64,000 nt of DNA from Cognatiluteimonas profundi (GCF_009792795.1 NZ_VKHQ01000005.1:1-64000), one strand, 5' to 3'. Shown: positions 1 to 10,052, numbered from the stretch's first letter. Numbers and translations: made by a program. The notes: generated from the letters alone by a model not told the origin.

Positions 1-39
1 TGGTGTACCGCCTCTCCCCACACGGCGCCCTTCCGATCT
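1..39. other. Probable residual Illumina adapter at contig edge
   Basis: Bases 30-39 (CTTCCGATCT) are identical to the 3' end of the Illumina TruSeq universal adapter as I remember it. By hand alignment, 29 of the 39 bases match the last 39 of that adapter, and most mismatches are T to C or A to G. The EF-Tu reading frame stops resembling EF-Tu exactly at base 39/40. This is therefore probably artefact rather than genome. Confidence 0.8.
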
Positions 40-184
40 GGTCGTACGCCTTGAACTCACCACCAAAACGCTCCGCTCCGATCTTCGTCAGCGCCGCCGT
101 CAGCGTCGTCTTGCCGTGATCCACGTGACCGATCGTGCCCACGTTCACGTGGGGCTTGGTGCGCTCGAATTTACCCTTTGCCAT
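1..184 (-). CDS. tuf: Elongation factor Tu, N-terminal fragment (cut by window edge)
   Basis: EF-Tu is the GTPase that delivers aminoacyl-tRNA to the ribosome. The ATG at 184-182 opens with [20 protein letters not shown], followed by the Walker A/G1 element GHVDHGKTT and the conserved stretch up to KAYD. After that the protein should continue into the switch I region (APEE..RGITI), but it reads [13 protein letters not shown], because bases 1-39 are adapter-like. Only 40-184 is credible tuf sequence, about 48 codons of roughly 396. The gene lies downstream of the Tyr-Gly-Thr tRNA array on the same strand. This is the tufB-type arrangement of E. coli (thrU-tyrU-glyT-thrT-tufB), so co-transcription with the tRNAs is likely. 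No strong Shine-Dalgarno is visible before the ATG. Confidence 0.9.
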   Translation of the reverse strand, partial: MAKGKFERTKPHVNVGTIGHVDHGKTTLTAALTKIGAERFGGEFKAYDQIGRAPCGERRYT

Positions 185-256
185 GGCGGTGTCTCGGTTT
201 GCGTGAGGTTGCGGAAGTGGGACTGGCGATTGCTGCAGCGTTGGATGGCCTGGAAC

Positions 257-332
257 TGGTGCTCACGAATGGAATCGAACCATCGACCTCCTCCTTACCA
301 AGGAGGTGCTCTACCGACTGAGCTACGTGAGC
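257..332 (-). tRNA. tRNA-Thr (GGT)
   Basis: This is a 76-nt cloverleaf read from 332 down to 257 with encoded CCA. The acceptor arm GCTCACG pairs with CGTGAGC, the T loop is GGTTCGATTCC, and the anticodon stem CCTCC/GGAGG closes a loop with GGT, which reads ACC. It is the last tRNA before tuf in a three-tRNA array. Confidence 0.96.
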
Positions 333-364
333 GATTTGTTGCAGTGGCCCCGGCAGGGAAGCAA

Positions 365-438
365 TGGAGCGGAAGGCGGGAATCGAACCCGCGTAATCAG
401 TTTGGAAAACTGATGTTCTACCATTGAACTACTCCCGC
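365..438 (-). tRNA. tRNA-Gly (TCC)
   Basis: This is a 74-nt cloverleaf with encoded CCA. The acceptor stem GCGGGAG/CTTCCGC contains one G-T pair. The anticodon stem TCAGT/ACTGA carries TCC, which reads GGA. It is the middle member of the Tyr-Gly-Thr array, in the same order as the E. coli tufB operon. Confidence 0.96.
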
Positions 439-469
439 GCCGGGATCACTCGTTGTTGTCTGGCTTATC

Positions 470-555
470 TGGTGGAGGGAGGTGGATTCGAACCACCGAA
501 GGCGTAAGCCAGCAGATTTACAGTCTGCCCCCGTTGGCCGCTTGGGTATCCCTCC
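470..555 (-). tRNA. tRNA-Tyr (GTA)
   Basis: This is an 86-nt class II tRNA with a long variable arm and encoded CCA. The acceptor stem is GGAGGGA/TCCCTCC, and the anticodon GTA sits between CAGAC and the matching stem. It is the first gene of the tRNA-tuf operon and lies about 28 nt downstream of the predicted transcription start. Confidence 0.96.
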
Positions 556-589
556 GGTGACAATGCCTTGGAACGTGAAACAGCCAGCG

Positions 590-618
590 ATTTTGACTTG
601 CGCGGGAATTGATGTCAA
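590..618 (-). promoter_or_regulatory. Sigma-70 promoter of the tRNA-tuf operon
   Basis: On the minus strand there is a perfect -35 TTGACA (618-613), a 17-bp spacer, and a -10 CAAAAT (595-590). This places the start near 583, shortly before the tRNA-Tyr 5' end at 555. A near-consensus promoter suits a stable-RNA operon. It is read by eye only. Confidence 0.7.
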
Positions 619-678
619 CGCCGGGTGGGCGGATGCAGCCCGCCGACGGCGGCCGAGAGCCCTGTCGCCGGCGCGGGG

Positions 679-1770
679 TCAGACGTTGAAACGGAAATGC
701 AGGACGTCGCCTTCCTGAACGCGGTACTCCTTGCCTTCCAGTCGCAACCGACCCGCATCACGGGCGCCCGATTCGCCGCGGTAACGGATGAAGTCCTCGT
801 AACCGATCGTCTCGGCCCGGATGAAGCCCTTCTCGAAATCGGTATGGATGACCGCCGCCGCCTGTGGCGCGGTCGAGCCGCCCTTGACCGTCCAGGCCCG
901 GACTTCCTTCACGCCGGCGGTGAAATAGGTCTGCAGGCCAAGCAGCTTGTAGGCCGCCCGGATGACCCGGTTCAGCCCCGGCTCCGCCAGGCCCAGATCG
1001 GCCAGGAATGCATCCCGGTCCTCGTCATCGAGCTGGCTGAGCTCCTCCTCGATGGCCGCCGAGACCGGCACGACTTCCGCGCCCTCGGTCGCGGCCCGGG
1101 CGCGGACGGCGTCCAGGTGCGGGTTGTTCTCGAAGCCGTCCTCCAGCACGTTGGCCACGTACATCACCGGCTTGAGGGTCAGCAGGAAGAGGTCGCGCAC
1201 GGCCGCCTTGTCCTCCTCCGACAGGCCCATCGCCCGGGCCGCGGTGCCGGTATTCAGGGCCGCGCTGATCCGGCCCAGCACTTCGGCGCGGATCTTCGCT
1301 TCCTTGTCGCCGGTCTTGGCGGAACGTTCGGCCCGCTGCAGGGCGCGATCGACGCTGTCCAGGTCGGCCAGGGCCAGCTCGGTATCGATCGTGTCGATGT
1401 CGGCCAGCGGGTCGACCTTGTTGTTGACGTGGATGACGTCGGGATTCTCGAAGCAGCGCACCACATGGGTGATGGCATCCACCTCGCGGATATGGGCCAG
1501 GAACTTGTTGCCCAGCCCCTCCCCGCTCGCGGCACCCGCGACCAGGCCGGCGATATCGACGAACTCGACCGCGGTCGGAATGAGCTTCTGCGGCTTGACG
1601 ATCTCGGCCAGTGCATTCAGGCGCGGGTCCGGGACCGGAACCACGCCCACGTTGGGCTCGATCGTGCAGAAGGGGAAATTCGCGGCAGCGATGCCCGCCT
1701 TGGTCAGCGCGTTGAAGAGGGTCGACTTGCCGACGTTGGGCAGGCCGACGATGCCGCATTTGATGCCCAT
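679..1770 (-). CDS. ychF: Redox-regulated ATPase YchF (Obg family)
   Basis: YchF (OLA1 family) is a ribosome-associated P-loop protein that prefers ATP over GTP and is linked to stress adaptation and translation. The product is 363 aa, the usual length. It starts [20 protein letters not shown], with the P-loop at residues 8-15, followed by [10 protein letters not shown] (switch I) and the DIAGLV Walker B region. The C-terminal TGS-like domain ends in [11 protein letters not shown]. In many bacteria ychF follows pth, as it does here (69-bp gap), forming the tail of the prs-rplY-pth block. The ATG at 1770 is the only sensible start. Confidence 0.97.
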   Translation of the reverse strand: MGIKCGIVGLPNVGKSTLFNALTKAGIAAANFPFCTIEPNVGVVPVPDPRLNALAEIVKPQKLIPTAVEFVDIAGLVAGAASGEGLGNKFLAHIREVDAITHVVRCFENPDVIHVNNKVDPLADIDTIDTELALADLDSVDRALQRAERSAKTGDKEAKIRAEVLGRISAALNTGTAARAMGLSEEDKAAVRDLFLLTLKPVMYVANVLEDGFENNPHLDAVRARAATEGAEVVPVSAAIEEELSQLDDEDRDAFLADLGLAEPGLNRVIRAAYKLLGLQTYFTAGVKEVRAWTVKGGSTAPQAAAVIHTDFEKGFIRAETIGYEDFIRYRGESGARDAGRLRLEGKEYRVQEGDVLHFRFNV

Positions 1771-1839
1771 GGGGCCTTGACTCCAGCTTTGCGCGACTCC
1801 AGCCGGAGCCGCGCGTGATTAGGCCTGCTTCCTCGGAAG

Positions 1840-2421
1840 TCAGGGTTGCGGCGTGTGCAGCCGCTTCATCGCCTCGTTGAAATCGCCCGAGACAGCCAGC
1901 GGCAGCACGTCGATCGCCGCGTCGATGGCGCGGCCGATCAGGATGTCGTCGGCGGCGCTGGGGCGTCCCAGCACCCAGGGCGTCACCTTGTCCTTGTGGC
2001 CCGGATGCCCGATGCCGATCCGCAGGCGATGGAACTGCCCGTGGCCGAGCAGGCGCATGGTGTCGCGAAGGCCGTTCTGGCCGCCGTGGCCGCCATCGAA
2101 TTTCAGCCGCGCGGTACCTGGCGGCAGATCGAGGTCGTCATGCGCCAGCAGCGCCTCGTCCGGCTCGATCTTCCAGTAACGCAGCGCGGCGACGACGGAC
2201 TTGCCACTGAGGTTCATGAAAGTCGCCGGCTTCAACAGCCAGACGGTCCTTCCCGCAATCTCGACCCGCGCGGTCTCGCCGAACAGCTTGGACTCCAGCC
2301 CGAAGCGGACCCCGGCCTGCGCAGCCAGTTCGTCCACAAAACGGAACCCGGCGTTGTGCCGGGTCCGTGCGTGCTCAGGCCCGGGATTCCCGAGCCCGAT
2401 GAGAAGTCGCAATCCGGCCAT
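1840..2421 (-). CDS. pth: Peptidyl-tRNA hydrolase
   Basis: Pth cleaves peptidyl-tRNAs that drop off the ribosome, recycling the tRNA. The 193-aa product begins LRLLIGLGNPGPEHARTRHN, which includes the family signature and the catalytic His22 (equivalent to H20 in E. coli). The HDDLDLPPG and GGHGGQNGLRD motifs follow. The length is typical. It lies between rplY and ychF on the same strand, the standard proteobacterial arrangement. Confidence 0.97.
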   Translation of the reverse strand: MAGLRLLIGLGNPGPEHARTRHNAGFRFVDELAAQAGVRFGLESKLFGETARVEIAGRTVWLLKPATFMNLSGKSVVAALRYWKIEPDEALLAHDDLDLPPGTARLKFDGGHGGQNGLRDTMRLLGHGQFHRLRIGIGHPGHKDKVTPWVLGRPSAADDILIGRAIDAAIDVLPLAVSGDFNEAMKRLHTPQP

Positions 2422-2480
2422 TGCTGCCGATGCAGCGCGGTCGGACGCACCCGCTCCAGCGGGCGCGCCCGGACCGGCGC

Positions 2481-3143
2481 TTACTTCTCGTCCTTCTTCG
2501 CCGGCTTGGCGGCCGCTGCCGGCGCCTCGACGGGCTCTTCGGCTTCAGCCGTTTCCTCGGCCTCGACGCGACCATGCTTGGCCACGACCACCGCGACGTC
2601 GTGTTCCTTGCCGAGCTTCAACTCGGGGATCTCGATGCCGGCAGGCAGCTTGATCTGCGACAGGTGGATGATGTCGCCAACGACCATCTGCGACAGGTCG
2701 ACCTCGATGAACTCCGGCAGGTCCCTGGGCAGGCAGCTGACGGCGACTTCGTTGAGCTCGTGGGTGACGACGACATCGGCCATCTTGCCGGCCGGCGACA
2801 CGTCGACGTTGATGAAGTGCAGCGGCACCGAGACGCGGATCGCCTCGTTCTCGCTCACGCGCTGGAAATCCAGGTGCATGATCTGCTGCTTGTACGGGTG
2901 GCGCTGCATGTCACGCAGCAGCACGCGCTCGGTGGTGCCGTCGATGTCCAGCGACAGGATCGACGAATAGAACCACTCGCTCTGGCTGATGACCCAGGTC
3001 TTCTCGTGCGCCAGCTGGATGCTCTTCGGCTCGGCGTGACCGCCGTAGACGATGGCCGGGATCTGACCGGCATGACGCAGGCGGCGGCTCGCACCTTTCC
3101 CCTCGTCCTTGCGGCCAGTGGCCTTGATGGAATGATCGGACAT
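2481..3143 (-). CDS. rplY: 50S ribosomal protein L25/general stress protein Ctc
   Basis: L25 binds 5S rRNA. This is the long Ctc-type form (220 aa): an N-terminal L25 domain (RKDEGKGASRRLRHAGQIPAIVYGG) plus the TL5/Ctc C-terminal beta domain and an acidic, Ala/Glu-rich tail ending AAAKPAKKDEK. The frame stays open upstream to 3194, but the ATG at 3143 (MSDHSIKATG) matches the family N-terminus. It sits between prs and pth in the conserved block. Confidence 0.95.
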   Translation of the reverse strand: MSDHSIKATGRKDEGKGASRRLRHAGQIPAIVYGGHAEPKSIQLAHEKTWVISQSEWFYSSILSLDIDGTTERVLLRDMQRHPYKQQIMHLDFQRVSENEAIRVSVPLHFINVDVSPAGKMADVVVTHELNEVAVSCLPRDLPEFIEVDLSQMVVGDIIHLSQIKLPAGIEIPELKLGKEHDVAVVVAKHGRVEAEETAEAEEPVEAPAAAAKPAKKDEK

Positions 3144-3244
3144 GTTGTGTTTCTCGCTGTGTTGCAATGAACCGCCTCGCGGCGGCAGGTTCACTCACCC
3201 GCGACCAGGTGAGCGTTGGACGTCAGTGGCCCGATCGACTGGAT

Positions 3245-4204
3245 TCAGTCGACATAGAGCGAACTGACGGATTCACCGAATGCGATCCGGCGAATGGTTT
3301 CGGCCAGCAGCTCGGCGACGCTGAGCTGCCGGATCTTCCTGCAACCGCGCGCGGCGTCCGACAGGGGAATCGTGTCGGTCACCACCAGCTCGTCGAGCTG
3401 GGAGCGGCTGATGTTCTCGATCGCCGCGCCCGACAGCACGGGATGCGTGCAGTAGGCGACGACCTTGATGGCGCCGGCTTCCTTGAGCGCGGCGGAGGCC
3501 GCGCACAACGTACCGGCGGTATCGACGATGTCGTCGACCAGGACGCAGATCCGGCCGCTGACGTCGCCGATGATGTTCATCACCGTGGCCACGTTGGCCT
3601 TCGGCCGGCGTTTGTCGATGATCGCGAGGTCGGCGTCGTCCAGGCGCTTGGCGATCGCGCGCGCGCGCACCACGCCGCCCACGTCCGGCGACACCACGAT
3701 CAGGTTGTCGGTGCCGTACGCGCGCCAGATGTCGGCCAGCAGCAGCGGCGAGGCATAGACGTTGTCGACCGGGATGTCGAAGAAGCCCTGGATCTGGTCG
3801 GCGTGCAGGTCCACCGTCAGCACCCGGTCGGTGTCGACGGTGGAGAACATCTGCGCGGCGACTTTCGCCGTGATCGGCACGCGCGCCGAACGCGGGCGCC
3901 GATCCTGTCGCGCATAACCGAAATACGGCACGACCGCGGTGACGCTGGACACCGATGCGCGCTTGAGCGCGTCGATCAGCACCAGCAACTCGACCAGGTT
4001 CTCCGCGCTCGGCGCGCAGGTCGGCTGCATCACGAACACTTCCTGGCGACGGACGTTTTCCTCGATCTCGACCTGGACTTCGCCGTCGGAAAACCGGCCG
4101 ACCTGGGCCTTGCCCAGGCGGATGCCGAGTTCCTTGCATACCGCTTCGGCCAGTGGCCGGTTGGCATTGCCGGTGAACACCAGCAGGTTGCGATCCTCTT
4201 GCAC
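3245..4204 (-). CDS. prs: Ribose-phosphate pyrophosphokinase
   Basis: Prs makes PRPP from ribose 5-phosphate and ATP for nucleotide, NAD, His and Trp synthesis. The 319-aa product has the class I signatures: [15 protein letters not shown] near residue 40, [18 protein letters not shown], the metal/PRPP site [12 protein letters not shown], and the PRPP-binding loop [14 protein letters not shown]. It follows ispE with a tRNA-Gln in between. The lolB-ispE-prs order is the same as in E. coli. Confidence 0.98.
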   Translation of the reverse strand: MQEDRNLLVFTGNANRPLAEAVCKELGIRLGKAQVGRFSDGEVQVEIEENVRRQEVFVMQPTCAPSAENLVELLVLIDALKRASVSSVTAVVPYFGYARQDRRPRSARVPITAKVAAQMFSTVDTDRVLTVDLHADQIQGFFDIPVDNVYASPLLLADIWRAYGTDNLIVVSPDVGGVVRARAIAKRLDDADLAIIDKRRPKANVATVMNIIGDVSGRICVLVDDIVDTAGTLCAASAALKEAGAIKVVAYCTHPVLSGAAIENISRSQLDELVVTDTIPLSDAARGCRKIRQLSVAELLAETIRRIAFGESVSSLYVD

Positions 4205-4264
4205 CGTCTTCTCCGAACTCTGGGGCGAATCGCCTGCGAATCCTGCTGTCTCAACAACCCGAAC

Positions 4265-4341
4265 TGGCAGGGGCGGCAGGATTCGAACCTGCGAATGCCA
4301 GGATCAAAACCTGGTGCCTTGGGCCACTTGGCGACGCCCCT
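4265..4341 (-). tRNA. tRNA-Gln (TTG)
   Basis: This is a 77-nt cloverleaf with encoded CCA. The acceptor stem AGGGGCG/CGCCCCT and the stem CCAGG/CCTGG hold anticodon TTG, which reads CAA/CAG. It sits between ispE and prs on the same strand, only 9 bp from the ispE stop, so it may be processed from the operon transcript. Confidence 0.95.
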
Positions 4342-4350
4342 GCATTGGAT

Positions 4351-5241
4351 CTACGCATTCCTGCCTGACACCGCCCCGCTCCATGCATCCATTGCCACGT
4401 GCAACGGCGACCTGGCCGCTCCTTCCGCCATCCATGCATGCAAGTCCGGGGGTAACGCAGCGAGTCCGGCCTGGGCGGCGGCCCGCTCGTCGAACTCGAC
4501 GAAACAGCCGCTGCCGCTTCCGGTCAGGCGGGGCGAACCGATCCTTTCCAGCACCCGGAATGCAGCGTCGATGGCCGGCTCGCAAGCCCGCAGCACCGGC
4601 TCGAATGCATTGCCCAGCGTGGCGCCCGAAACGAAGTCCGCCATTGTCGCGGGCACGGCATCCCGCGTCAATTCAGGGGCTTGGAACATCCTGGCGGTCG
4701 GGACGTGGACGCCGGGGTCCACCAGCACGTACCAGGCGGGCGGCAGGCGAAGCGGAACCAACTGCTCGCCGACCCCCTCGGCCCAGGCGTTGCGGCCGCG
4801 CACGAAGACCGGGACATCGGCCCCCAGCGCCAGGCCCAGCGTCGCCAGCGCATCCTCGTCCAGACCCGCGCCCCAGAGCAGGTTCAGTGCCGACAGGACG
4901 GTTGCGGCATCGGAAGAGCCGCCACCGAACCCGGCGCCGGCCGGGATGCACTTTTCGACGACGATGTCCGCTCCTTGCTGCACATTCGCCGCTCTTTGCA
5001 GCAACAGTGCAGCGCGAACGGCGAGATCGTCGGCGGGGGCGACGCCAGCCACGGACTGCCCAACGCGGATGATGCGGCCGTCGTCACGCAGCCGCAGGCG
5101 AATCCGGTCGCCCCAGTCGAGCAGCCGGAAGACGGTCTGCAGGTCGTGGTAGCCATCCGGCCTGCGCCCGGTGATCCGCAGGAACAGGTTGAGCTTGGCG
5201 GGGGCCGGCCATTCGCTCCAGCCCGACAGCTCGACGCTCAC
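4351..5241 (-). CDS. ispE: 4-diphosphocytidyl-2-C-methyl-D-erythritol kinase
   Basis: IspE phosphorylates CDP-ME in the MEP isoprenoid pathway. It is a GHMP kinase: [20 protein letters not shown] at the N-terminus (catalytic Lys and Asn), the glycine-rich ATP loop [14 protein letters not shown], and the C-terminal [11 protein letters not shown] motif. I place the start at GTG 5241, which overlaps the lolB stop as GTGA and gives 296 aa. An upstream in-frame GTG at 5265 would make a 28-bp overlap and is less likely. It is translationally coupled to lolB. Confidence 0.95.
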   Translation of the reverse strand: MSVELSGWSEWPAPAKLNLFLRITGRRPDGYHDLQTVFRLLDWGDRIRLRLRDDGRIIRVGQSVAGVAPADDLAVRAALLLQRAANVQQGADIVVEKCIPAGAGFGGGSSDAATVLSALNLLWGAGLDEDALATLGLALGADVPVFVRGRNAWAEGVGEQLVPLRLPPAWYVLVDPGVHVPTARMFQAPELTRDAVPATMADFVSGATLGNAFEPVLRACEPAIDAAFRVLERIGSPRLTGSGSGCFVEFDERAAAQAGLAALPPDLHAWMAEGAARSPLHVAMDAWSGAVSGRNA

Positions 5242-5873
5242 GATCCGCCGCTGCCGTCCTGCCACTGGTCGACCACCAGGCGGACGCGGGCGTCGCCCTG
5301 GCTGGCCTCCACCCGTGCCGGCAGATCGATCCCGAGGGCGGGCTGCGACTGCCAGCCACTGTATTCAATGGTCCAGCCGCCTTGCTGCAGGCGTGCCAGA
5401 TGGCCGTCGGCGCCGAATTGCAGCTCGCCCGGCGGCAGGCTGCGGTCGACTGACCCGCGAACCCACGACGCCAACGCCCCGACCGGAATGACCCAGCCGG
5501 TGGCGTCGCGCAACAAGGCTTCGGGATCGCTGCCCTCGCGCGGACCCGCGGCGAGGCCTTCGAGCTTCGCGGAAGCGGCATCGCCGGTCATCCGCCAGCT
5601 CTGGCGGGTGATGGGGGCGCTCAGGGACACCACGTATTGCGGGCCGTCCTGCCGCCATTCCACCCGACCGCTCCCGCCGTTCTGTCCGTTGGTCAGGGCC
5701 ACGCGACCCTGCAGCGCCCACTGCGGATGGGCGAGCAATACCGCGTCGCGGGCGTGCTGCATCTGCTCGGCCAGCGCCGCCGGCACGGCAGGACCCTTCC
5801 GGACCGGCTGCCCGACGCAGGCGGCCAGCAGCACCAGTCCGGCTGCAGCGGCCAGTCGAAGGACGCGGGTCAT
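5238..5873 (-). CDS. lolB: Outer-membrane lipoprotein receptor LolB
   Basis: LolB accepts lipoproteins from periplasmic LolA and inserts them into the outer membrane. The 211-aa product has a lipoprotein signal peptide [19 protein letters not shown] with the lipobox Leu-Ala-Ala-Cys. The frame is open upstream to 6086, but the lipobox fixes the start at ATG 5873, which overlaps the TPR gene's stop as ATGA. Genomic position before ispE-prs matches other gammaproteobacteria. Sequence similarity in the body is not obvious by eye, so the call leans on the lipobox and context. Confidence 0.88.
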   Translation of the reverse strand: MTRVLRLAAAAGLVLLAACVGQPVRKGPAVPAALAEQMQHARDAVLLAHPQWALQGRVALTNGQNGGSGRVEWRQDGPQYVVSLSAPITRQSWRMTGDAASAKLEGLAAGPREGSDPEALLRDATGWVIPVGALASWVRGSVDRSLPPGELQFGADGHLARLQQGGWTIEYSGWQSQPALGIDLPARVEASQGDARVRLVVDQWQDGSGGS

Positions 5874-7558
5874 GCGCCGGTCCTTTGCAGCGCGCGCAGC
5901 AACGATCGATTGTCCGGCTCCAGCTTGCGGGCCTCGTCGAAATACCTGCGCGCCTCGTCCTTGTTGCCCATCACCCACAGCACCTCGCCCAGGTGGGCTG
6001 CGATTTCCGGATCCTTCTGCAGTGCGAATGCGCGCCGCAATTCGACCACGGCCTCGGTGGCGCGCCCCAGGCGGAACAGCACCCATCCGTAACTGTCGAT
6101 GATCGCGGCGTTGTCGGGCTCGGCCACGCGCGCACGGTCGATGAGCTCCAGTGCCTCGGTGTAGCGCGTGGTGCGATCGGCAAGGGTGTAGCCGAGGGCG
6201 TTCAAGGCCGCGACATTGTCCGGATCCGTCGCCAGCACCTTGCGCAGGTCGGCCTCGGCGTGGGCGATGTCGTCGCGCCGCTCCCAGCTCAGCGAGCGCG
6301 AGTACAGCAGCGCGCTGTCGTCGGGGAAGGCCGCAAGCCCACGCGCGAAGGCGTCCAGCTCACCGGCATCGTCCTTGTCCTTCTGCCGCAGGTCCGCCTC
6401 CATCAGGTAGGCGTCGCGCCTGGCGTCTTCGTCCTCGGCCGCGTCGGTCTGCATGGCGCGCAGGTCGGCGTAGGCCTCGGGTCCGCGCTTGAGTTCGCGC
6501 AGGACGCCGGCCGCGCGCAACCTGGCCTGCGCACGCTGTGGTCCGCCGGGAACGCTGCGATACCAGCCCAGCGCCTCGTCCATGCGCTTGAGGAATTCGG
6601 CGGTCTGGCCGAGCAGCAGGCGACGCTGGGGATCCGGATCGCTCGACTCCTGCTTCAACTGCGCATACAGCGCCTGCAGGGCTGCGGTGTCTTCGGCCTT
6701 GGCCAGCAATGATGCCCGCAACGCATAGCTCTGGTTGTCCTGCGGCCCGCGAGCCAGGACGCTGGCCGCCATTGTCGGGTCGCCCAGCGCGTCATACTCG
6801 GCGGCAACCGCAAGCCGCAGATCCGCGACCTGGCGGGTGTCCTTCTCCAGGCCAGCGAGCACCTGCTTCGCCTCGTCGGTCTTGCCTGCCTCGCGCAACT
6901 GGCTCGCATGCAACAGCGCCACGCGCGGCTCATTGGGGAACCGGGCGACGACCTGATCGATGATGCGTGCGGCCAGCGGTGGCTGTTCCAGCTTCTGCGC
7001 CAGCCCGCCGAAGGCCAGCCAGGCCTGCAGGATGTTGGGTATCGCCCGGGCATCGACGAGTTGCTCGAGGACCGTCGCCGCCGTCGCTGGATCCTTGGAC
7101 CCGCCGGCGAGCGCGGCGATGGCGTATCGCCAGCCATCGGCATTCCTGTCGCGCAACAGCGCTTGCAGTTGCGTCCGTGCCGCGGCGGCGTCGCGCCGAT
7201 TCAGGGACAAGGTCGCCTCCGCCGCGCGCATTGCCAGCGACCCCGGCGCGCGCTGGCGCCACAGGGCCAGCGCTTCGCCCGCGCGGACGTCGTCACCCGT
7301 CAGCAACGCCAGGCGGGTCGCGCGTTCGGCCAGCCCGGCATCGCCCGCCGATGCCCGCGCAGCGTCCAGGTACCAGCGCGTGGCCTCGTCCAGCTTGCCG
7401 GCCTGCAGCGCGAACTCGCCCGCCATCGTGGCGGCCACCGGATCGGGGCCGCGCGCAGGCCTGGTCGCCGCATGGGCCGGCGTGCCGGCACACAAGGCGG
7501 CGATGCACAGGGCGGGGAGAAACCAAGGGACGAAAAATGAACGCAACACGACGGGCAT
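5870..7558 (-). CDS. Tetratricopeptide-repeat protein, exported
   Basis: The product is about 562 aa, with a signal peptide MPVVLRSFFVPWFLPALCIA ending near APAHA-A and then alpha-helical repeats. Clear TPR-like units occur near the C-terminus, for example ATDPDNVAALNALGYTLADR, EPDNAAIIDSYGWVLFRLGR and DPEIAAHLGEVLWVMGNKDE. It is likely periplasmic or outer-membrane associated. It is the first gene of the TPR-lolB-ispE operon, so a role alongside lipoprotein or envelope assembly is plausible but unproven. The start could be the ATG at 7591, but 7558 gives a cleaner signal peptide. Confidence 0.85.
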   Translation of the reverse strand: MPVVLRSFFVPWFLPALCIAALCAGTPAHAATRPARGPDPVAATMAGEFALQAGKLDEATRWYLDAARASAGDAGLAERATRLALLTGDDVRAGEALALWRQRAPGSLAMRAAEATLSLNRRDAAAARTQLQALLRDRNADGWRYAIAALAGGSKDPATAATVLEQLVDARAIPNILQAWLAFGGLAQKLEQPPLAARIIDQVVARFPNEPRVALLHASQLREAGKTDEAKQVLAGLEKDTRQVADLRLAVAAEYDALGDPTMAASVLARGPQDNQSYALRASLLAKAEDTAALQALYAQLKQESSDPDPQRRLLLGQTAEFLKRMDEALGWYRSVPGGPQRAQARLRAAGVLRELKRGPEAYADLRAMQTDAAEDEDARRDAYLMEADLRQKDKDDAGELDAFARGLAAFPDDSALLYSRSLSWERRDDIAHAEADLRKVLATDPDNVAALNALGYTLADRTTRYTEALELIDRARVAEPDNAAIIDSYGWVLFRLGRATEAVVELRRAFALQKDPEIAAHLGEVLWVMGNKDEARRYFDEARKLEPDNRSLLRALQRTGA

Positions 7559-7689
7559 CGGACGCAACCGGGCCGTAAAATGGCGGCCCATTGCGTTGGA
7601 AGCTTAGCGCAAGAGCTGTAAGCGGCCGTCCCGTTCGGCGCCGCCACAGGCTTCCCGATGCAACCGCCATGGAGCACGCCGCCATCCCG

Positions 7690-8970
7690 ATGACCCTGCT
7701 CGCGCTGGGTATCAACCACCAGACCGCGCCGGTCAGCCTGCGTGAACGCGTTGCCTTTGCCGACGACAGGTTGCCGTGGGCCTTGTCGACCCTGCGATCG
7801 CTGCCTTCCGTGTCCGAGGTCGCGGTGCTGTCGACCTGCAACCGCACCGAGCTCTACGCGGTGACCGACGACGAGGGTCGCGCGCTCGGCCAATGGCTGG
7901 CCAGCCATCCCGGCGATGCCAGCGGGCTGGAGTCCTATTTCTACTGGCACTACGACGCCAATGCCGTGCGCCACCTGTTCCGGGTCGCGACCGGACTGGA
8001 TTCGCTGGTGCTGGGCGAGCCGCAGATCCTCGGCCAGGTGAAACACGCCTGGGCCGCGGCGCGGGCCGCCGGCACGATGGGTACGCAACTGGATCGACTG
8101 TTCCAGCAGTCCTTCGTCACCGCCAAGCGGGCCCGGACCGACACCCGCATCGGCGCCAATCCTGTATCCGTTGCATCGGCGGCCGTCCGGCTGGCGCAAC
8201 GCACGTTCGCGCGACCGGAAGACGCCTCCGTGCTGCTGGTCGGCGCGGGGGAAACCATCGAACTGGTCGCCCGCCACCTCGCCCAGGCGCAGGTGAAGCG
8301 CCTGCTGGTCGCCAACCGCACGCTCGCCCACGCGCAGGAACTCGCCAGCCGGCATGGCGGCATGGCATTGCCGCTTGCCGACATCGATCGCCACCTGGCC
8401 GACGTGGACATCGTGTTCTGCGCCACGGCCAGTCGCGAACCGATCCTGCAGCGCGCGCAGGTCGCCGCCGCCCTCGCCCAGCGTCGACACCGGCCGATGC
8501 TGCTGCTCGACCTGGCAGTGCCGCGCGACATCGCCGCCGACGTCGCCACGCTGAAGGACGTGTTCCTGTACACGGTCGACGACCTCGAGCGCGCGGTCGA
8601 AGACAACCGTCGCAGTCGACGCGAGGCCGCCGATGCCGCCGAGGCGATCGTCGAACTGCAGGTGTCGCGATTCATCGAGACACTCGCCGCCAGCACGCGG
8701 ACCGCGCCACTCAGGCGGCTGCGCGCGCACGCCGATTGCGCACGCGTCGACGTGCTGGCGAAGGCGCGGCAGCAACTGGCCAACGGGCAGGATCCGCAGG
8801 CCGTGCTGGAGTTCCTCGCCCATACGCTGACCAACCGGCTGCTGCATGCGCCGACCATCGCGCTGCGCGAGGCGGCGCTCACCGGCGATACGGACCTGGC
8901 GCGCGCCACCGCCCGGATGTTCCCCGCCATGGGCGATCCGCACGATCCGGCCGACGACAGCGACGCATGA
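7690..8970 (+). CDS. hemA: Glutamyl-tRNA reductase
   Basis: HemA reduces glutamyl-tRNA to glutamate-1-semialdehyde, the first committed step of C5 tetrapyrrole synthesis. The 426-aa product opens [20 protein letters not shown]. The catalytic Cys50 lies in [27 protein letters not shown] follows, and the NADPH-binding segment is [17 protein letters not shown]. The frame is open upstream to 7591, but residue numbering of the catalytic Cys supports ATG 7690. It overlaps prfA by ATGA, the usual hemA-prfA coupling. The gene diverges from the TPR-lolB operon across about 130 bp. Confidence 0.97.
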   Translation: MTLLALGINHQTAPVSLRERVAFADDRLPWALSTLRSLPSVSEVAVLSTCNRTELYAVTDDEGRALGQWLASHPGDASGLESYFYWHYDANAVRHLFRVATGLDSLVLGEPQILGQVKHAWAAARAAGTMGTQLDRLFQQSFVTAKRARTDTRIGANPVSVASAAVRLAQRTFARPEDASVLLVGAGETIELVARHLAQAQVKRLLVANRTLAHAQELASRHGGMALPLADIDRHLADVDIVFCATASREPILQRAQVAAALAQRRHRPMLLLDLAVPRDIAADVATLKDVFLYTVDDLERAVEDNRRSRREAADAAEAIVELQVSRFIETLAASTRTAPLRRLRAHADCARVDVLAKARQQLANGQDPQAVLEFLAHTLTNRLLHAPTIALREAALTGDTDLARATARMFPAMGDPHDPADDSDA

Positions 8971-10052
8971 ATCCCAGCCTGCGTCGCAAACTGGAAGCGC
9001 TGCTCGAGCGGCGCGACGAACTCGAGCGCCTGCTTGCCGATCCCGGTGTCGTGGCCGACAACGAGCGCTTCCGCAACCTGTCGCGCGAGTTCTCGCAGCT
9101 GCAGCCGGTCGCCAACGGACTGGCCGCTGAAGATCGCGTGCGCCGCGACCTGGCCGCTGCCGAATCCATGCTCGACGATCCGGAACTGCATGCACTGGCC
9201 GAGGAAGACATCCGCGCCGGCAAGGCCCTGCTGGAGCAGCTCGACTCGGAATTGATGTCGCACCTGGTCCCGCGCGACGTGCGCGACGAAGGCAACGTGT
9301 ACCTCGAAGTGCGCGCTGGCACCGGCGGCGACGAGGCCGCGATCTTCGCCGGCGACCTGTTCCGCATGTACACGCGCTATGCCGAGCGCCAGGGCTGGAA
9401 GGTCGAAGTCGAATCGGCCAGCCCCGGCGAGCACGGCGGCTACAAGGAAATCGTCGCGCGCATCGAAGGCCGCGGCGCGTACTCCCGCCTGAAATTCGAA
9501 TCCGGCACGCATCGCGTGCAGCGCGTGCCGGAAACCGAATCGCAGGGCCGCATCCACACCTCCGCGGCGACCGTGGCCATCTTCGCCGAGGACACCGGCA
9601 CCCTGGCGATCGAGATCAATCCGGCCGACCTGAAGATCGACACGTTCCGCTCGTCCGGCGCTGGCGGACAGCACGTCAACAAGACCGAATCGGCGATCCG
9701 CATCACGCACGTCCCAAGCGGCGTGGTCGTCGAATCGCAGACCGAGCGCAGCCAGCACGCCAATCGCGACAAGGCGATGAAGCGGCTGCAATCGATGCTG
9801 GTCGAAGCCGAGATCGCCAGGCGTGATGCCGCGCAGGCCCGGGACCGCAAGTTGCAGGTCGGCAGCGGCGATCGCAGCCAGCGCATCCGCACGTACAACT
9901 TCCCGCAGGGTCGCATCACCGATCACCGCGTCGAGGGACTGACGCTGTACGACCTTCCCAACGTGCTCGAAGGCAACCTGGATCCGCTGGTGGAGCGGCT
10001 CACCCGCGAGCACCAGGCCGACGAACTCGCGCGGCTGGCGGAGGCGTCATGA
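8967..10052 (+). CDS. prfA: Peptide chain release factor 1
   Basis: RF1 terminates translation at UAA and UAG. The 361-aa product has the N-terminal helical domain ([20 protein letters not shown]), the core [22 protein letters not shown], and the catalytic GGQ in [20 protein letters not shown] near residue 230. GGQ is normally methylated by PrmC, which in this genome is encoded about 22 kb away rather than next door. It overlaps hemA upstream and the GNAT gene downstream by 4 bp each. Confidence 0.98.
   Translation: MNPSLRRKLEALLERRDELERLLADPGVVADNERFRNLSREFSQLQPVANGLAAEDRVRRDLAAAESMLDDPELHALAEEDIRAGKALLEQLDSELMSHLVPRDVRDEGNVYLEVRAGTGGDEAAIFAGDLFRMYTRYAERQGWKVEVESASPGEHGGYKEIVARIEGRGAYSRLKFESGTHRVQRVPETESQGRIHTSAATVAIFAEDTGTLAIEINPADLKIDTFRSSGAGGQHVNKTESAIRITHVPSGVVVESQTERSQHANRDKAMKRLQSMLVEAEIARRDAAQARDRKLQVGSGDRSQRIRTYNFPQGRITDHRVEGLTLYDLPNVLEGNLDPLVERLTREHQADELARLAEAS

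Noticed and set aside
7950..10013. Minus-strand open frame of about 687 codons opposite hemA-prfA
   Set aside because: HemA and RF1 are unmistakable on plus; the minus frame has no domain and spans two genes.
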